From Metridium senile (taxonomy: Eukaryota > Cnidaria > Anthozoa > Actiniaria > Metridiidae), in NCBI GenBank assembly GCA_949775045.1, contig OX459107.1:16010328-16074327 (forward strand): a stretch of 64,000 nucleotides of DNA, read 5' to 3'. The notes under the pieces are model-generated. The model was not told the origin of the DNA. It saw only the letters and a list, made by a program, of their open reading frames with translations, and ran no database searches. A program made the position numbers and the translations under genes. This document shows positions 36,001 through 46,720 of the stretch, piece by piece (within the stretch, counting starts at the first letter, position 1; every line of letters begins with the position of its first letter).

Positions 36001-39000
36001 AGATAAGTGAATGAAAGGATGGATGGATAAATAGATAGATAAGTGAATGAATGGATGGATGAATAAATAAATAGATAAATAAAGGAAAGCTAGATAAATG
36101 AATGAATGAATGAATAAATAAACAAATCGATAGTAAATAAATGAAGGAATACAATATTCATTTCCTAGGCTACATTTCTTCATGTATTACCTTCCCTTCC
36201 TAATAGTAAGCATAATTCCTCTAGCTGTCTTAGCATAGCATCCATCCACATACAACTCTACATTCCTTGCCTCAGACACAATAACAATATTCTTAATACA
36301 GAACTCATCAGACATTGGATGTGCTGTGAAGCTTAGTTCGCAAGGTACGTTATCAGAGACAGGGATAGGCTGTGTCAACATGACTCCAGCCCCCATAGAC
36401 TGCACTGAACCAACAACTAATTGCTCTTGTGACCTGAAATGGACAACAGAGTAGATTAATTGTAAATGTTAGTGAGAATGAAGTCACCAAAAGCTAGTTT
36501 TATATAAATTATATTAGAGTAGTTTCACATAAGCCGGTTCTTGTATGCTAATGTGTTTCTTGTACGCTAATGAAGTCATTGACAAAAAGTATAACAAATT
36601 CATGTGCATACGTTGTTACAATAGAAAGTGTGTACTTCATTTATAATTTCTTATTAAACAAAAGTAACAACATAATCTTTATTTAAGCAAGTGATGCATT
36701 CTGTACTTATTTCCTAACTTATTTCTTGATTTTCTAAGAAAAACTGTAATTGTGTTTCTATTGTAACAATGTATGTATGTACGTGAATTTGTTATATTTC
36801 GTGTCAACAACCTCATTAGCATATTAGAAACACATAAGCATACAAGAACCAGCTTACTTGAAACTACTCTAATAATATGTAGCAGAAAAGGATTTTTCAA
36901 GTAATAGATATGTTAATATCTTAGCATTGTCATATGAAAGAACCATCTGAAATAGGCATGTTTGGAAGGTTTTGATGCTCTGGCTAAAATACCAATTGAA
37001 ATAAGTTATGCTCAATGAAAAATGTAGAGATTCATATAGCTTCTTGCAAATTTAATCATTTTTTCTCAAACTTTCACAAGTTATTGTTATGGTGAATGTC
37101 TATCATGATATAATAGCTTTCTTTTTCTTAAAACATCAATTTTAAAAATTATGATAATTAGTGGCGGCCATTTATGAAAGTCATCTATAGTCTGTGACTG
37201 TTTTTCTGTCTATATGAATCTAAAAGATGAGCCAATACATCACAGGATTGAGGAATGCCTGTCCAGCACATGCCAAGTTATTAAAAGTTAAATCAAAAGT
37301 TCATTTCCTCAGGAAGTGGTCTAAATACATGTTTGTTTGTTAATCTTCTTAACAATTTGAAACACAGACATTTAAAAACAAACACCGGAAAAACATATAT
37401 TTCTGTTATCATTGGTTAATTGTTTAAATAATAGAGGGTAATTGGACTCTATTGTTAGGGTAGAGGGATATATTTTGTGTGTTTGTAGGTGATTTGTGAT
37501 ATGAGCTCATATGTGGTCTAATACACGAATAGATCGATATAGTGTAATGGTAAACCCAGTTTAGCATAATAGAACCAGTGAGTTTTCATGCCAGGTTGTA
37601 GTGGTTTTACATTAAATGTTTCACAAATTCTTATACACATAAAAATTATATTTTGAAAAAAAAAAAACACAAAAAAACCCTGTTTTTTTGTTTAAAACCT
37701 TCTACTAGATAATAGATTGTAGATTTATACATCATAGACCAAGATAGTGAATGTTATTTTATAAATAGTATACATGAGACTTGTCTGTGAGTACCATGCT
37801 GGCTGGTGCATAATTTCAACATGTAGACCGAGACTGTTGAAGTGGTATTGAAAGTGTGCTGTTGATTATTAAAATCCCATCCAACACTTCTATCTCCGCT
37901 TCTATGACCTCCTTCAATCTATAATCCACTATATATGATCTATCTTTCGAACATGTTTAAAACATGACAAGGTTTTTGTAAATTGGCTGTATAGTGTGTC
38001 AGTGCTTAATTAGAAACTTCCTAGCCTGAAGGCTTATAATCCACTGGCTCTTAATCTACTTGAATTCATTATGCTAAAGATGGCTATGATCACGAGGGTA
38101 AAGCCTGGATTAAATGATAATTTAATGACATCAAGAAAAAATAGATTTGTCACATGAAAAACAATGTTACAATTCCAAAGCATAACACATTTCTGTTGCT
38201 TTATTTGTTCTCTATTAGCATGACCGCACGTGTCAATTTGTGTCTAAAACTGTAGATCCTTTGTGAATACCAAGTTACTATTTTGGTCTAGAATACACTC
38301 CACTGTTATCTGTAGTATCAGAACAGCAGCCACATGCCCAGACAATACCATAACTTATCGCATACTCAACAGCCAATAACGACTTGATATGGCTCAGTGG
38401 ATGAGTAAACTACCCTTTCAAAGGAAGCAACCCATTCATAAAGTTGTTTTAATCAATGAATAACAATAGAATAATGAATCAGAACATTATGGGTGTTTCT
38501 CCAAATATTGTTTGAGTAAATATATTTCATGATCAAACATTCCAAATTCCATGGGATGTTTTTAGAGTTAATTAATATATTTCATGATCAAATGTTCTAA
38601 ATGACATGCAATTCGTTACACTTGACGACCTTTCTGTAACAATATATTTCATGATGCAAAATTTTGAAAATTATGTTTTTTAGACACATTTTTTTACTCA
38701 ATGTATTTCATGATCAAACATTTTAAAAGGCTTAGAATTTACATTAAGAATAAACTATATTATACGCAATTAAGAATTTATCCTAGGATAATTTTCAAGT
38801 GACAGTATTTTTGCAGCTTAATATTAGTAGGAAGATTTTTTATAGTGTTTCGTAGCAAGTTGAAATGGTGTTTTCTGTCTGAAACCAATTACATCAAAAG
38901 TTTACACGCCATTCAAGTCAATTTAATAGACTAATGTAATCAAATAGTAGTCCATACTATTCGATATTTGCTTGGTTTTTATATATACTATAGAACGATT

Positions 39001-39701
39001 GACAAGTTTCTTTGACACAAAACAAACGAAATTGATCAAACGTTCCAAAAGGTTATCAGCTTATACAGTGAAATCGACAAGGAAATCGACAAGGTCATAC
39101 AATTTGATTACCCTAGAGCGATTCGAAAAGGAAAGCATTTCGAATTCGAAAAACTAAATGCGTGACCCAAAAGAATCCTATTTAGAATACCACCTATTGA
39201 GTTCGATCAAAACAGACATTTTTTCTTGGCGGTATTTTCATTTAGCCAGTGTGAGACTTTGCTTCGACTACGTTAACTTTTTATCTACTTTACAAATTGA
39301 TATTTCCTGAATTGCTATTATCATCGTTTGGATAGCCTTTTGATATGCAATTTTGTACACAAAGTAGAGGAAATCGCACAATAATAACGACCAAAGTACA
39401 AAAGGACATGAACAAAAGCACTAAACAAAGAAACAAACATATCTACTGAACCCCAAGCAAAACCCTCGTTTAACTACAACATATATTAATAATTTAACCA
39501 TAAAGTTATAACATTTTAAGTGCATAACTTTTGAGTATCTCTACGTGTTGTAAGCTATATATTTAATTACCTTCCATCAGATTCGCCAACTACATGAAAC
39601 ACTGCTTTTTGAACCGCTTGTAAATCAAGTCCTTCAGGGTAATCCCACGAAAACGACAAATGAAATCGAGCCCAACAGCTTGCTATTTCTTCTAAATCCA
39701 T
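31675..39701 (-). CDS. PAAT (C10orf88)-like protein, 8 exons
   Basis: Exons: 39701-39571, 36433-36191, 34972-34900, 34580-34464, 33555-33430, 33276-33105, 32548-32188, 31948-31675. AG/GT boundaries and phases join to 1,497 nt, 498 residues. I recognise the ATPase PAAT family, a protein associated with ABC transporters including mitochondrial ones. The N-terminal beta-rich half has IVIVSEARNVELYVDG followed by TARG. Exon 5 carries the NLASVKEFIKTSGKELTPEA helix, like the family segment after the folded domain. The middle (exons 6-7) is Ser/Pro-rich and disordered. The C-terminal exon has a Cys cluster (CVSCGCPGC) and then an amphipathic helix (EERIMAKVEQKLQHFQRHID), as at the human C-terminus. 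The human protein is about 445 residues; the excess is in the linker. The start is the first ATG of the open exon, with no better candidate upstream. Function is inferred from family only. Confidence 0.8.
32585..33095. repeat. (ATCA)n tetranucleotide array in a PAAT-like intron
   Basis: ATCA/TTCA tetramers with ATCCATCCAGTC blocks fill the intron between exons 7 and 6. The last ATCT units start within 10 bases of the exon 6 donor (exon end 33105), so the donor context itself merges with the microsatellite. Confidence 0.95.
33606..34435. repeat. TTCC/CTT-rich pyrimidine tract in a PAAT-like intron
   Basis: A strongly strand-biased C/T-rich stretch of TTCC units with internal 120-bp duplications (shared TTGCCTTTCCTACTACACTC) between exons 5 and 4. 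Phe/Leu/Pro/Ser frames on the plus strand are artefacts. Confidence 0.93.
34629..34805. mobile_element. MITE-like element, TTTCAGATCATGTGATGC family, copy 2
   Basis: Ends ATAGACCT and AGGTCTAT; interior matches copies at 23340-23481 and 54674-54850 (CATTTCAGATCATGTGATGC, TTCACATGTAAATGAT). Intron 3 of the PAAT-like gene. Confidence 0.88.
34995..35709. repeat. (GAAT)n array with an embedded inverted-repeat insert
   Basis: GAAT/AAAT tetramers in the intron between PAAT-like exons 3 and 2, continuing at 35975-36150. About 35177-35432 is a different, unique-looking insert bounded by TTTGTCACC and GGTGACAAA, probably another MITE. Confidence 0.88.
35710..35974. mobile_element. MITE-like element, CATCCTCGGGAACCCAGGGG family, copy B
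   Basis: Near-identical to 15565-15862 through both arms but with a shorter centre. It is inserted inside the GAAT microsatellite, which continues on both sides. Confidence 0.92.
36512..36875. mobile_element. MITE-like element (about 360 bp) in PAAT-like intron 1
   Basis: Ends TATTAGAGTAGTTTCA and TGAAACTACTCTAATA are inverted; inner arms GTATGCTAATGTGTTTCTTG and TAGAAACACATAAGCATAC. No coding. Confidence 0.82.
36876..39570. other. Remainder of PAAT-like intron 1
   Basis: Mostly unique AT-rich sequence. At about 38515-38720 the phrase ATATTTCATGATCAAA recurs four times at 60-70 bp intervals, a decayed minisatellite. A short open frame at 38972-39157 has no recognisable similarity and is not called. 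Confidence 0.5.
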
Positions 39702-41903
39702 TGCCAGTTATCCTCTTGAAGATTCAAAGTTTCTAGGAAGCGAGAAGTTGGAGTTCTGTCGAGAATTGTACAAGATTTACATGCTGTAGTTGCCCTATGT
39801 TTAGAGTCCAAACAAGTTAAACAAGACAATCAATCAAGTTTTGTCGCGAATACAGAGTCGAGTAAAATCTCCTAGTACTTAAATAAGCGGTGCTAAATGA
39901 TAACCACGCATAGGTTATCGATAAAGTCACGAAGAAACCAGAGAAGAAACCAAGCCAACGATTTGATCGAGTAAAAATTTGACAACTTTTACCCGCGCTG
40001 CATTGGTCATAGATTTGCATAATGACTCGGTCCCAGACCACACACGGCGATGGCCCTGCTTGAATACTGAATTGGGAGAAAATAGGAGAAAAAAATGGTC
40101 AAAATGAGAAATAAATTGAGTTTTATACTTGAAAACAAATTTATATCAAAAATTTAATGAGTTATTCTACTAATCAATATTCCTAGCAATATAAAGGATA
40201 CATTTTCTGTGTAAAATAAATCAAAATGTGGATTATATAGATGATGTGGATGATCAGTATGGACTAAATGGTACTTTTATATTCATAGTTTCAAGAGAAA
40301 AAATATATATATAGCTCAAGCATCCCTATACTAGCATATGAAACATCAACGACTGGGAATCTGAGACACAAATATTAATTCTGTCCTCCAATTGGCTCTT
40401 AATCTTAAACTCACTTAGCTCCCTAAAGCTAGTTTAGTATATGCATTATGCATGAAGCCGTTGCCACTTTTCTTCTTTCAGTCCTGGCCTGGGACAGCCA
40501 GCCTACTTGTACACGTGCGAAGACTCACAATCATGAGTATTGCTTCTTTTTGTCGTTGCAACCAAAATGTACAAATTAAAACCAGGTTGGATTGTGACTT
40601 AATTGTCTCAGGGGAAAAAGTTTGTTGCAAGCCCAAAGATTTTTTATTTTTAGCATGAACATAACTTGTCACAGAAAAGGATTTGTTGCTGCAAATGTGT
40701 TCCGGTATAGCTGGCTGCTTTTTTATTCAGCTGCATATGACTGAATAGTTAATTTTAAGAAGGATTTATGACCACAACAGCAGGAAGTTCAACAATAATA
40801 TTGAAAACATTATTTTTATATTATTTTATTTTAATTAAGCAAATTTTCAACCTTACAATAATATATAATAAGCAAACAAACTTGAATTAATTAATAAAAA
40901 CTACAAGTAAATGCATCAATTATTTATCATTTAGGGACCAGTCTTTATTAATATAGAGGGCCTCACAGCTGCAGGTGTTGGTGACCAGGAGTGGAGGTTT
41001 GGTCTGTAAAACTACTATGCAGCGTCTGACATTACTGCTGTTTTCGACTTACTGCGAACTCAGACTTTCCAACACCTTGCAATTGTAAAATATGTATTTT
41101 GCTGCCGTCAATCAAGGATTTAAAAGGTACCAACTTATTAATTTTGATTGATGGCAGCTAAAAACGTATTTCACAGCAAGCCGTGGGTATGTCTGAGATT
41201 GAAGAAAGACGAAAGCCACAATAAATGGAAATCAAAAGAAGGGAATAGACCGAATCGAAATATGGCGTACTCTTATTGTTCTTGACTGTCTAGCCTCGTG
41301 TTCATGTTGGAAAACAATAGAGTTTTCACATGTGTGCGAGGCTGGGCAGTCAAGAAAAATTGTTAATATTCAAATTGGCCGCCATATTTCGATTCGGTGT
41401 ATTGTTTGGAATTATAGTTATGATAGTATCATGCATTATAAAAGTGAACAAAATAAAAGACAAATTTCTCTGTTTTCATGCCCTGGAAGGGAGGGGGGCT
41501 ATAGTTTATAGAAATTTTGATCCTTCAAAAACATTTCTTTCCTTTCAGTCTAAATAACTAATGACTGGCTCCCTATTTCTGAAGAACTATAAAACTCTAT
41601 CAGCTGATGTTGATGTGTCCATTGAGATATCATGCTAGATTTAATTTGTGCAAAGGTATCTTGTATATCTGCTTATATTTGGTCCCTCTTTCCAATGTTA
41701 ATTTTGTTCAGTTTTTTTCCCCATTTTGTCAAATAATAAAGAAAACAACTTATCCATTTCTTGCAAATCAAGTAATATACGACATCTCAAATAATCTTCT
41801 TTCTTTGATTTTCTTTGTTTTCAAGTTTTCTGTCAGATTTGTGTCTGCTATTTCGAATTAGAATTGAAATGCTGCAGTTCGACATTCAGCACCAAAAGTC
41901 AGA
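39702..41903. other. Spacer between PAAT-like and CHMP4 genes
   Basis: Contains the presumed PAAT-like promoter. A MITE-like inverted repeat lies at 41248-41399 (ends GACCGAATCGAAATATGGCG and its inverse) and a weaker one at about 41088-41180 (TATGTATTTTGCTGCCGTCAA and its inverse). Short open frames of 60-75 codons have no recognisable similarity. Confidence 0.5.
41248..41399. mobile_element. MITE-like inverted-repeat element
   Basis: Arms GACCGAATCGAAATATGGCG and CGCCATATTTCGATTCGGT, with inner TTCTTGACTGTCTAGCCTCG and CGAGGCTGGGCAGTCAAGAA. 152 bp, non-coding. Confidence 0.82.
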
Positions 41904-42557
41904 TTAACAAGCCCATGCTTCAAGCTCTTTCAATTCGGCAAACTCATCATCTTCAATTCTGTCATTACGTCGTCCAAGAGGCCTAGAAGAAGGCACATTC
42001 GGCAGTCGACTGACATCTGGCTTTTTGATCTTCAGTAAAGATTTCTCGAGCTCTTCCTGAGCGAGTTCTTCTAATTCTAATTCAAGATCACCATCATCGA
42101 AATCATTAGTGCCAACAGATGTGATAGCCTGGCTTATTTCTTCAGCTATTTGAGATTGCTCATGAATCTCGTCCATAGTGTCATGGACGTCGTCTACATC
42201 GAGAACTTGATGTACTTGCTTCAAAGCCTTGGCTGCGAACGCCATGTTCTTTATGACTTCGTTGTTCGTGTTCGAACTCTCGAGAGCGTCTCGTTGGAAT
42301 TCTATGGTGGAAAGAGTTCCATCTATCTGCGACAACTGCTTTTCTAACCTTTTCTTTCGTTTTAGAGCCTGCAGGGCGATCCTTTTGTTAGTTTTGACAT
42401 TCTTCTTCGCCGTAGCTGTTTCGCGTTCAATCTTCATTTCAAGATATTCTTGTTTCTTCTCGAGCATTCGTTCCGTCTCTCTTAACTTTAGAATCGCAGT
42501 TTGTGTGTCGACAGGCACATTTTCTTTGTTCTTCTTGCTTTTCGATCTTTTAAACAT
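41904..42557 (-). CDS. CHMP4: CHMP4/Snf7 (VPS32) ESCRT-III subunit, intronless
   Basis: A 217-residue Snf7-family protein; vertebrate CHMP4 proteins are about 225. It would polymerise on endosomal and other membranes to drive budding and scission away from the cytosol. The N-terminus is basic (MFKRSKSKKNKE), the long helical hairpin carries EKKQEYLEMKIERE and then LQALKRKKRLEKQLSQIDGT, the middle has the NNEVIKNMAFAAKALKQVHQ segment, and an acidic linker follows. The C-terminal helix ELKELEAWA matches the site by which CHMP4 binds ALIX-type Bro1 domains. The start is chosen because upstream in-frame residues (to 42728) have no similarity and this ATG gives the family N-terminus. There is no intron, whereas the neighbouring genes have many; a retrocopy origin is possible, but the frame is intact. 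It faces away from the first NAAA gene. Confidence 0.93.
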   Translation of the reverse strand: MFKRSKSKKNKENVPVDTQTAILKLRETERMLEKKQEYLEMKIERETATAKKNVKTNKRIALQALKRKKRLEKQLSQIDGTLSTIEFQRDALESSNTNNEVIKNMAFAAKALKQVHQVLDVDDVHDTMDEIHEQSQIAEEISQAITSVGTNDFDDGDLELELEELAQEELEKSLLKIKKPDVSRLPNVPSSRPLGRRNDRIEDDEFAELKELEAWAC

Positions 42558-42998
42558 TGCTAATGTTGTTATTAAGTCGATAAAACTCAAGCAAACCTTC
42601 AGCACATGAGGACTTTCCTGTAACGAATCGATTTGGATTGTTTGGTAATAACCGATTTGAAAGTTTGAATCTCCCTCGTCGCTCTGATTGGTGGAATTTT
42701 TAAACCCCTTTGCTTGGTAACAAAACATTAGATCATGATGTTAAAAATAACTCAAACCAAAAGGTTAAGAAAACATTAGTTACTGAATATACTCAAATTA
42801 AATTCAGCTTAAACTTTTGAAATGAAATTTAAAGTTTTAATTTATTAGAAAAATTAAAATGTAATTTTCGCAGCATAGTTTGGGCTTCCTGTGGTACAGT
42901 GCGTGGTTGGACTCCCTGTGGTCAGTGACAGTGCAGTGTCGCGTTACAAACATATCAATGTTTTGAAAGTCTCGTGATTCCATTACATTTCTCCAAAA
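42558..42998. promoter_or_regulatory. Shared upstream region of CHMP4 and the first NAAA-like gene
   Basis: 441 bp separate two divergently oriented start codons, so both promoters must lie here. From about 42880 to the NAAA start the sequence is similar to 46590-46720 ahead of the second NAAA copy (shared CTCGTGATTCCATTACATTT). No TATA box was confidently placed. Promoter function is inferred from position. Confidence 0.5.
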
Positions 42999-45245
42999 AT
43001 GTTGCCCATTATTGCAATCCTTCTTTTTGCGATTTCTTCCTCATCTGCCGAGCCGATCCAAGCCAAGAGACACACAATCAACCTAGACCTTCCCCCTCAG
43101 GAAAGATGGGTTAACATTTCTCATGAATACAAATGGTTCGCGCCTGTTTTGGAGAAGGATATGAAGGCTTTTTTTCCATCAAATTTAATACCATTATTAG
43201 AAAAAGTAGCTCTATTCGCAGACGATCATTTCCCGGCGCCTTACCCCGACGAGATGAGAGGTGTCGCTAAGGGTTTAAATGTATCGTTCGCCGATGTGAT
43301 TATGTACAATCTCGTGTATGAACTAACTGCCTATTGTACAAGTATCGTGGCGCAGGACAAAGATGGTAGCATCTACCATGCACGAAATCTCGACTATTCG
43401 TTATCTGGCGACCTGCGCAAAGTCACTTTCATGGCTGATTTTCAGAGTAAAGGTATTATTTGAGAACTTTGACAACAATATACAATGATTACAATGCCTT
43501 CCGGTATGATTATCATCTTTCAGTTGCTCAGTGTTGCTTGTCCCATTGAACACCATCATGTAGCACCTGTATTAGCCTGCGTTGCTGGCGGTCTGCGTGA
43601 TTAGGGAGAGAAGAAAAAGGGAGAGAAAAAAAAAGAAAAAAATATTTCCTTCTCTTTTGCTATAGCCTACTATGCAGCCGCTCCTTTGTGTTGCCACGGC
43701 TACACCCATATCAGTGTCGTCATTATTATACATATTTATTCCCTTTAGTTTAATAATAATGATAACCATCACTGCCTATAGTGGGCCAGAAAGCCTGATC
43801 ATTTTTTTATCTGTAAATCTAATAAAGTGTATTTAAAGCACCATGACCATGACCATCATCATCCTTGGAGTCCATCATCAGTGACAACATTTCCCTGTTT
43901 TTTTTCTTCTTCTTCTTCTAGGCAAGACAGTCTATACTGGAGTTGTATTTTTAGGTCAAGTAGGCCTACCAACAGGACAACGTCCCAATGCCGTAACAAT
44001 CTCAATTGATGAACGAGACAAGGGATCCTTGATTGAAAACCTCATTTTAGCTTTGCTGGACAAGAAAGCGATGACTATTGGATTTGAAGTCAGAAATATT
44101 CTAGCCACCGACAACATGGATTTCAACACGGCTGTAACTAAACTGTCCCAAGTTACTCTCATCGCTGATATATACTTTATAGTGGGTGGTGTCAAAACTG
44201 GCGAAGGTGCAGTGATTACAAGGGACAGAATGGGCGCAGCTGATGTTTGGCGACTTGATGCACCAAAAAGGTAATGTATATACATACACCTGATTAATTG
44301 CAAGAACGTTGTCCTGACTTTTGTAATTTAGTAGGAAAGGAATTAACTAAAAGACAAAAGAAGATCACTCAAGCTGAACTCATTCTTTTGTAATTTCTTT
44401 CTTACTAAATTAGTAATGTTCTTTTTTCATGTGACAACATTCTTGCAATCCATTAGGTGTATACACCTATTTCAAACAAGTTTGATGGAATGAATGGCTG
44501 AAAATGGAAAGTGCATGACCAAAAGGAATTGTGGGTATATACTAGTTATACGATATTAGTTATACAAGTCAGGGGTTGGAGGACCTGGAGGTACACCCCC
44601 ACCCAAGTAGGGGTGGTAACCCCCCCCCCCCCCCCCCCCCCCCTCGGGAACCTCAACCTCAATATAGTGTGTATACATGCAGCTCGCAGAACGCAGAAAT
44701 GTACACATTATCAAACTGACATTAAAACACTTCAAAAATTGCATGGGCTTTGGTCAAATTGTGAAAAATATATTACACGCTATTGAGACTGAGGTTTTTG
44801 GTGAAAAGGTCCATGCTTTCTTAATTGTAACATCAATCAATCAATCAATTTATTCATTCTCAGTCATTGTTACAAATGATATAAATAATATTTCTAAAAT
44901 TACAATTATTAGGTAAGTGTAAAAAATGATCAAGAATCATCAGTCTAGAAAAAGCATGATATGCTTATAGAGTATAGACCCCTGATATAACATGGAATTT
45001 TATTTTTCTCCAGATGGTTTTTAGTAGAGACAAACTACGACCACTGGACAACTCCACCGACTAGAGACGACAGACGTGACCCAGCAAATAAAGCACTGAC
45101 CAAGCTAGGCCAGGATAAAGTTAATTTGATGGCATTATTCAAAGTGCTGTCAATCAAACCAGTACTAAATAATGGTACTATCTATACAACTGTTATGCAG
45201 GCCAAGGATGGAAGTGAATTCAATACTTGGATCAGACAACCATGA
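42999..45245 (+). CDS. N-acylethanolamine acid amidase-like (NAAA/acid ceramidase family), copy 1
   Basis: Exons 42999-43452, 43922-44270 and 45014-45245 join in phase to 1,035 nt, 344 residues (human NAAA about 359). Family members hydrolyse fatty-acid amides such as palmitoylethanolamide or ceramide in lysosomes, after self-cleavage just before a catalytic Cys. A signal peptide (MLPIIAILLFAISSSSA) is followed by the alpha part; the nucleophile is Cys113 in YCTSIVAQD, with Arg129 and Asp132 in HARNLDY and Asn275 in LVETNYDHW, all as in the family. Further family blocks are IADIYFIVGG, EGAVITRDR and TIYTTVMQA. It retains DERDKG in exon 2 but has Leu where relatives have Trp next to it. NAAA rather than acid ceramidase is favoured by length and by CTSIVAQD; substrate is inferred. 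The second copy follows in the same direction. Confidence 0.93.
44285..44462. mobile_element. MITE-like element, AATTGCAAGAACGTTGTCC family, copy A
   Basis: Ends TACACCTGATTAATTGCAAG and CTTGCAATCCATTAGGTGTA; inner TTTAGTAGGAAAGGAATT and its inverse. It lies in intron 2 of the first NAAA-like gene; copy B is at 51550-51739. It is not present in intron 2 of the second gene, so it inserted after the duplication or was lost there. Confidence 0.85.
44619..44644. repeat. Poly-C tract
   Basis: C run in intron 2 of the first NAAA-like gene, preceded by GGGGTGGTAA; possibly the end of a G/C-capped DNA element like that at 45651-45956. Confidence 0.85.
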
Positions 45246-45650
45246 TTCTTCTTTTTTTATACAATTCTTGTATAATTTGGATAAAATTACAAAGGTGATT
45301 TTTTTTACAATTTTTCTAAAGTATGTTATAAAACTATACAATTACAAAATGAAAAAACAACTACACTAATTACATGCATATAGAGGGGAGAGGAACAGGA
45401 ATTTATAATATATATCTTTCATCCCAAATTTTTTACCATTCTTCTCGCTCCTCCCTCACTTTTTCGACGATTTCTCCCTCCTCCCTGATTTTCGATGTTC
45501 ATTCTTTCTAAATAAAAGCCATTGAGGCTATTCATTAGAGTGCAAATGGTACAAACTTGAACTATTTTAGAGTTAATATGTATTATAGATAAGCTGTTTG
45601 CCTAAAATTGGCCCCAAATAATATAATATTACAATTATACTTCCAATAAG

Positions 45651-45956
45651 ACCCAGGGGGGGGGGGGGGGGGGTACTCCCTTATATTCCGTTCCGCCAAA
45701 TAGGGTATGGTTTTTTGCCTTGGCGTCTTGAATAGGGTATACAATTTAGCCTAATTTGTCTTAAATTGCCTTACCTAGGGTATACAATTTCCCCCTTGAG
45801 TCTTGGATAGGGTCTACTTTTTACCAATTTGTCTTGAAATAGGGTACATACTTTTAGGATTCTGCTGTCTTAAATAGGGTCAGGGTTTAAAGGTACCAGC
45901 GGAACGTCCCCGTCAGAAACTGGGTCAAGTACTCCCCCCCCCCCCCCCCCCCGGGC
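45651..45956. mobile_element. G/C-capped inverted-repeat element
   Basis: The left end is CCC then a G run and GTACTCCC; the right end is AGTACT, a C run and GGGC, the inverse. Inner TTCCGTTCCGCC/CCAGCGGAACG also pair. Several AATAGGGTATAC-like repeats lie inside. About 305 bp, non-coding. Long G/C termini are distinctive. Confidence 0.8.
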
Positions 45957-46149
45957 AATAAGACCTTATAGTTCAATAATTAAGTAGGTAAAATTGACCT
46001 TCTCCCTCCTCCCTCTATATTTTAATTCTCCCTCCTCCCTCTAGTTTAACCTGCTTTTTTCCCTCCTTCCTGTTTATTTTTACTGTTCCTCCCATCTCCC
46101 TGATCCCTTCCTCTCCTCTCCACATATTACGTGATTTATTTAACATTTT

Positions 46150-46247
46150 TAGGCTGCGTAGCTGGCCCTGGGGGTGGGGAGAGGGATAAAAGGGGAGGGA
46201 AAATCCCCCTCCCCTCCTTTCTCCCTAGGGCCGAGCTACGCAGGCTA
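46150..46247. mobile_element. Small inverted-repeat element
   Basis: TTAGGCTGCGTAGCTGGCCC and GGGCCGAGCTACGCAGGCTAA flank a GGGGAGGGAAAATCCCCCTC palindrome. 98 bp, non-coding. Confidence 0.7.
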
Positions 46248-46720
46248 AACATTTTTGAATGACACAGCATTTTGACCTATCAAAAAATAAAATAAGTGCA
46301 ATTTTATATGAAATATTTTCAAATCACGTTTTTAATAGTTCACAAATTTATTTTACTATTTACATGAATATATAGATATATATATATATGATAATTATTT
46401 TACCAACAATTAATTAATCAACACATTTATATATTCAATAAAAAATATCCAAAAAAACTTTATTTCTTTTTACTTTCTTACTAAAGCAACCTTAAACTTT
46501 TTTCTTTCAATTTTACATATTTCTATCGTACTATATTTCATTAGAGTGGTTTTATAATAAAGTGGTTTTCATTAAAATGGAAACTAGCGAGTTTGGGCGC
46601 CCTGTGGTATAATGCGTGACAAGTTTGGACTCCCTGTGGTGTTATGTTTGACAGTGTCGCGTTACAAACATATCAATGTTTTGAATTAAAGTCTCGTGAT
46701 TCCATTACATTTCTCCAAAA

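Larger units (their letters stand above)
45246..46720. other. Spacer between the two NAAA-like genes
   Basis: Holds two separately listed inverted-repeat elements (45651-45956, 46150-46247), CTCCCTC-rich stretches at 45440-45500 and 45990-46130, and from about 46300 to 46591 a segment that is repeated downstream of the second gene (about 50165-50435). The last 130 bp resemble the promoter of copy 1. Confidence 0.7.

Noticed and set aside
39817..40041. Minus-strand frame of 74 codons upstream of the PAAT-like gene
   Set aside because: No recognisable domain, no splice link to exon 1 and no codon pattern distinguishing it from spacer.
40452..40672. Overlapping 64-68 codon frames on both strands
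   Set aside because: No similarity recognised, and both strands are open over the same bases.
44029..44303. Minus-strand frames opposite NAAA exon 2, also at 48382-48709
   Set aside because: Shadows of the plus-strand exons; conservation follows from the duplicated sense coding.
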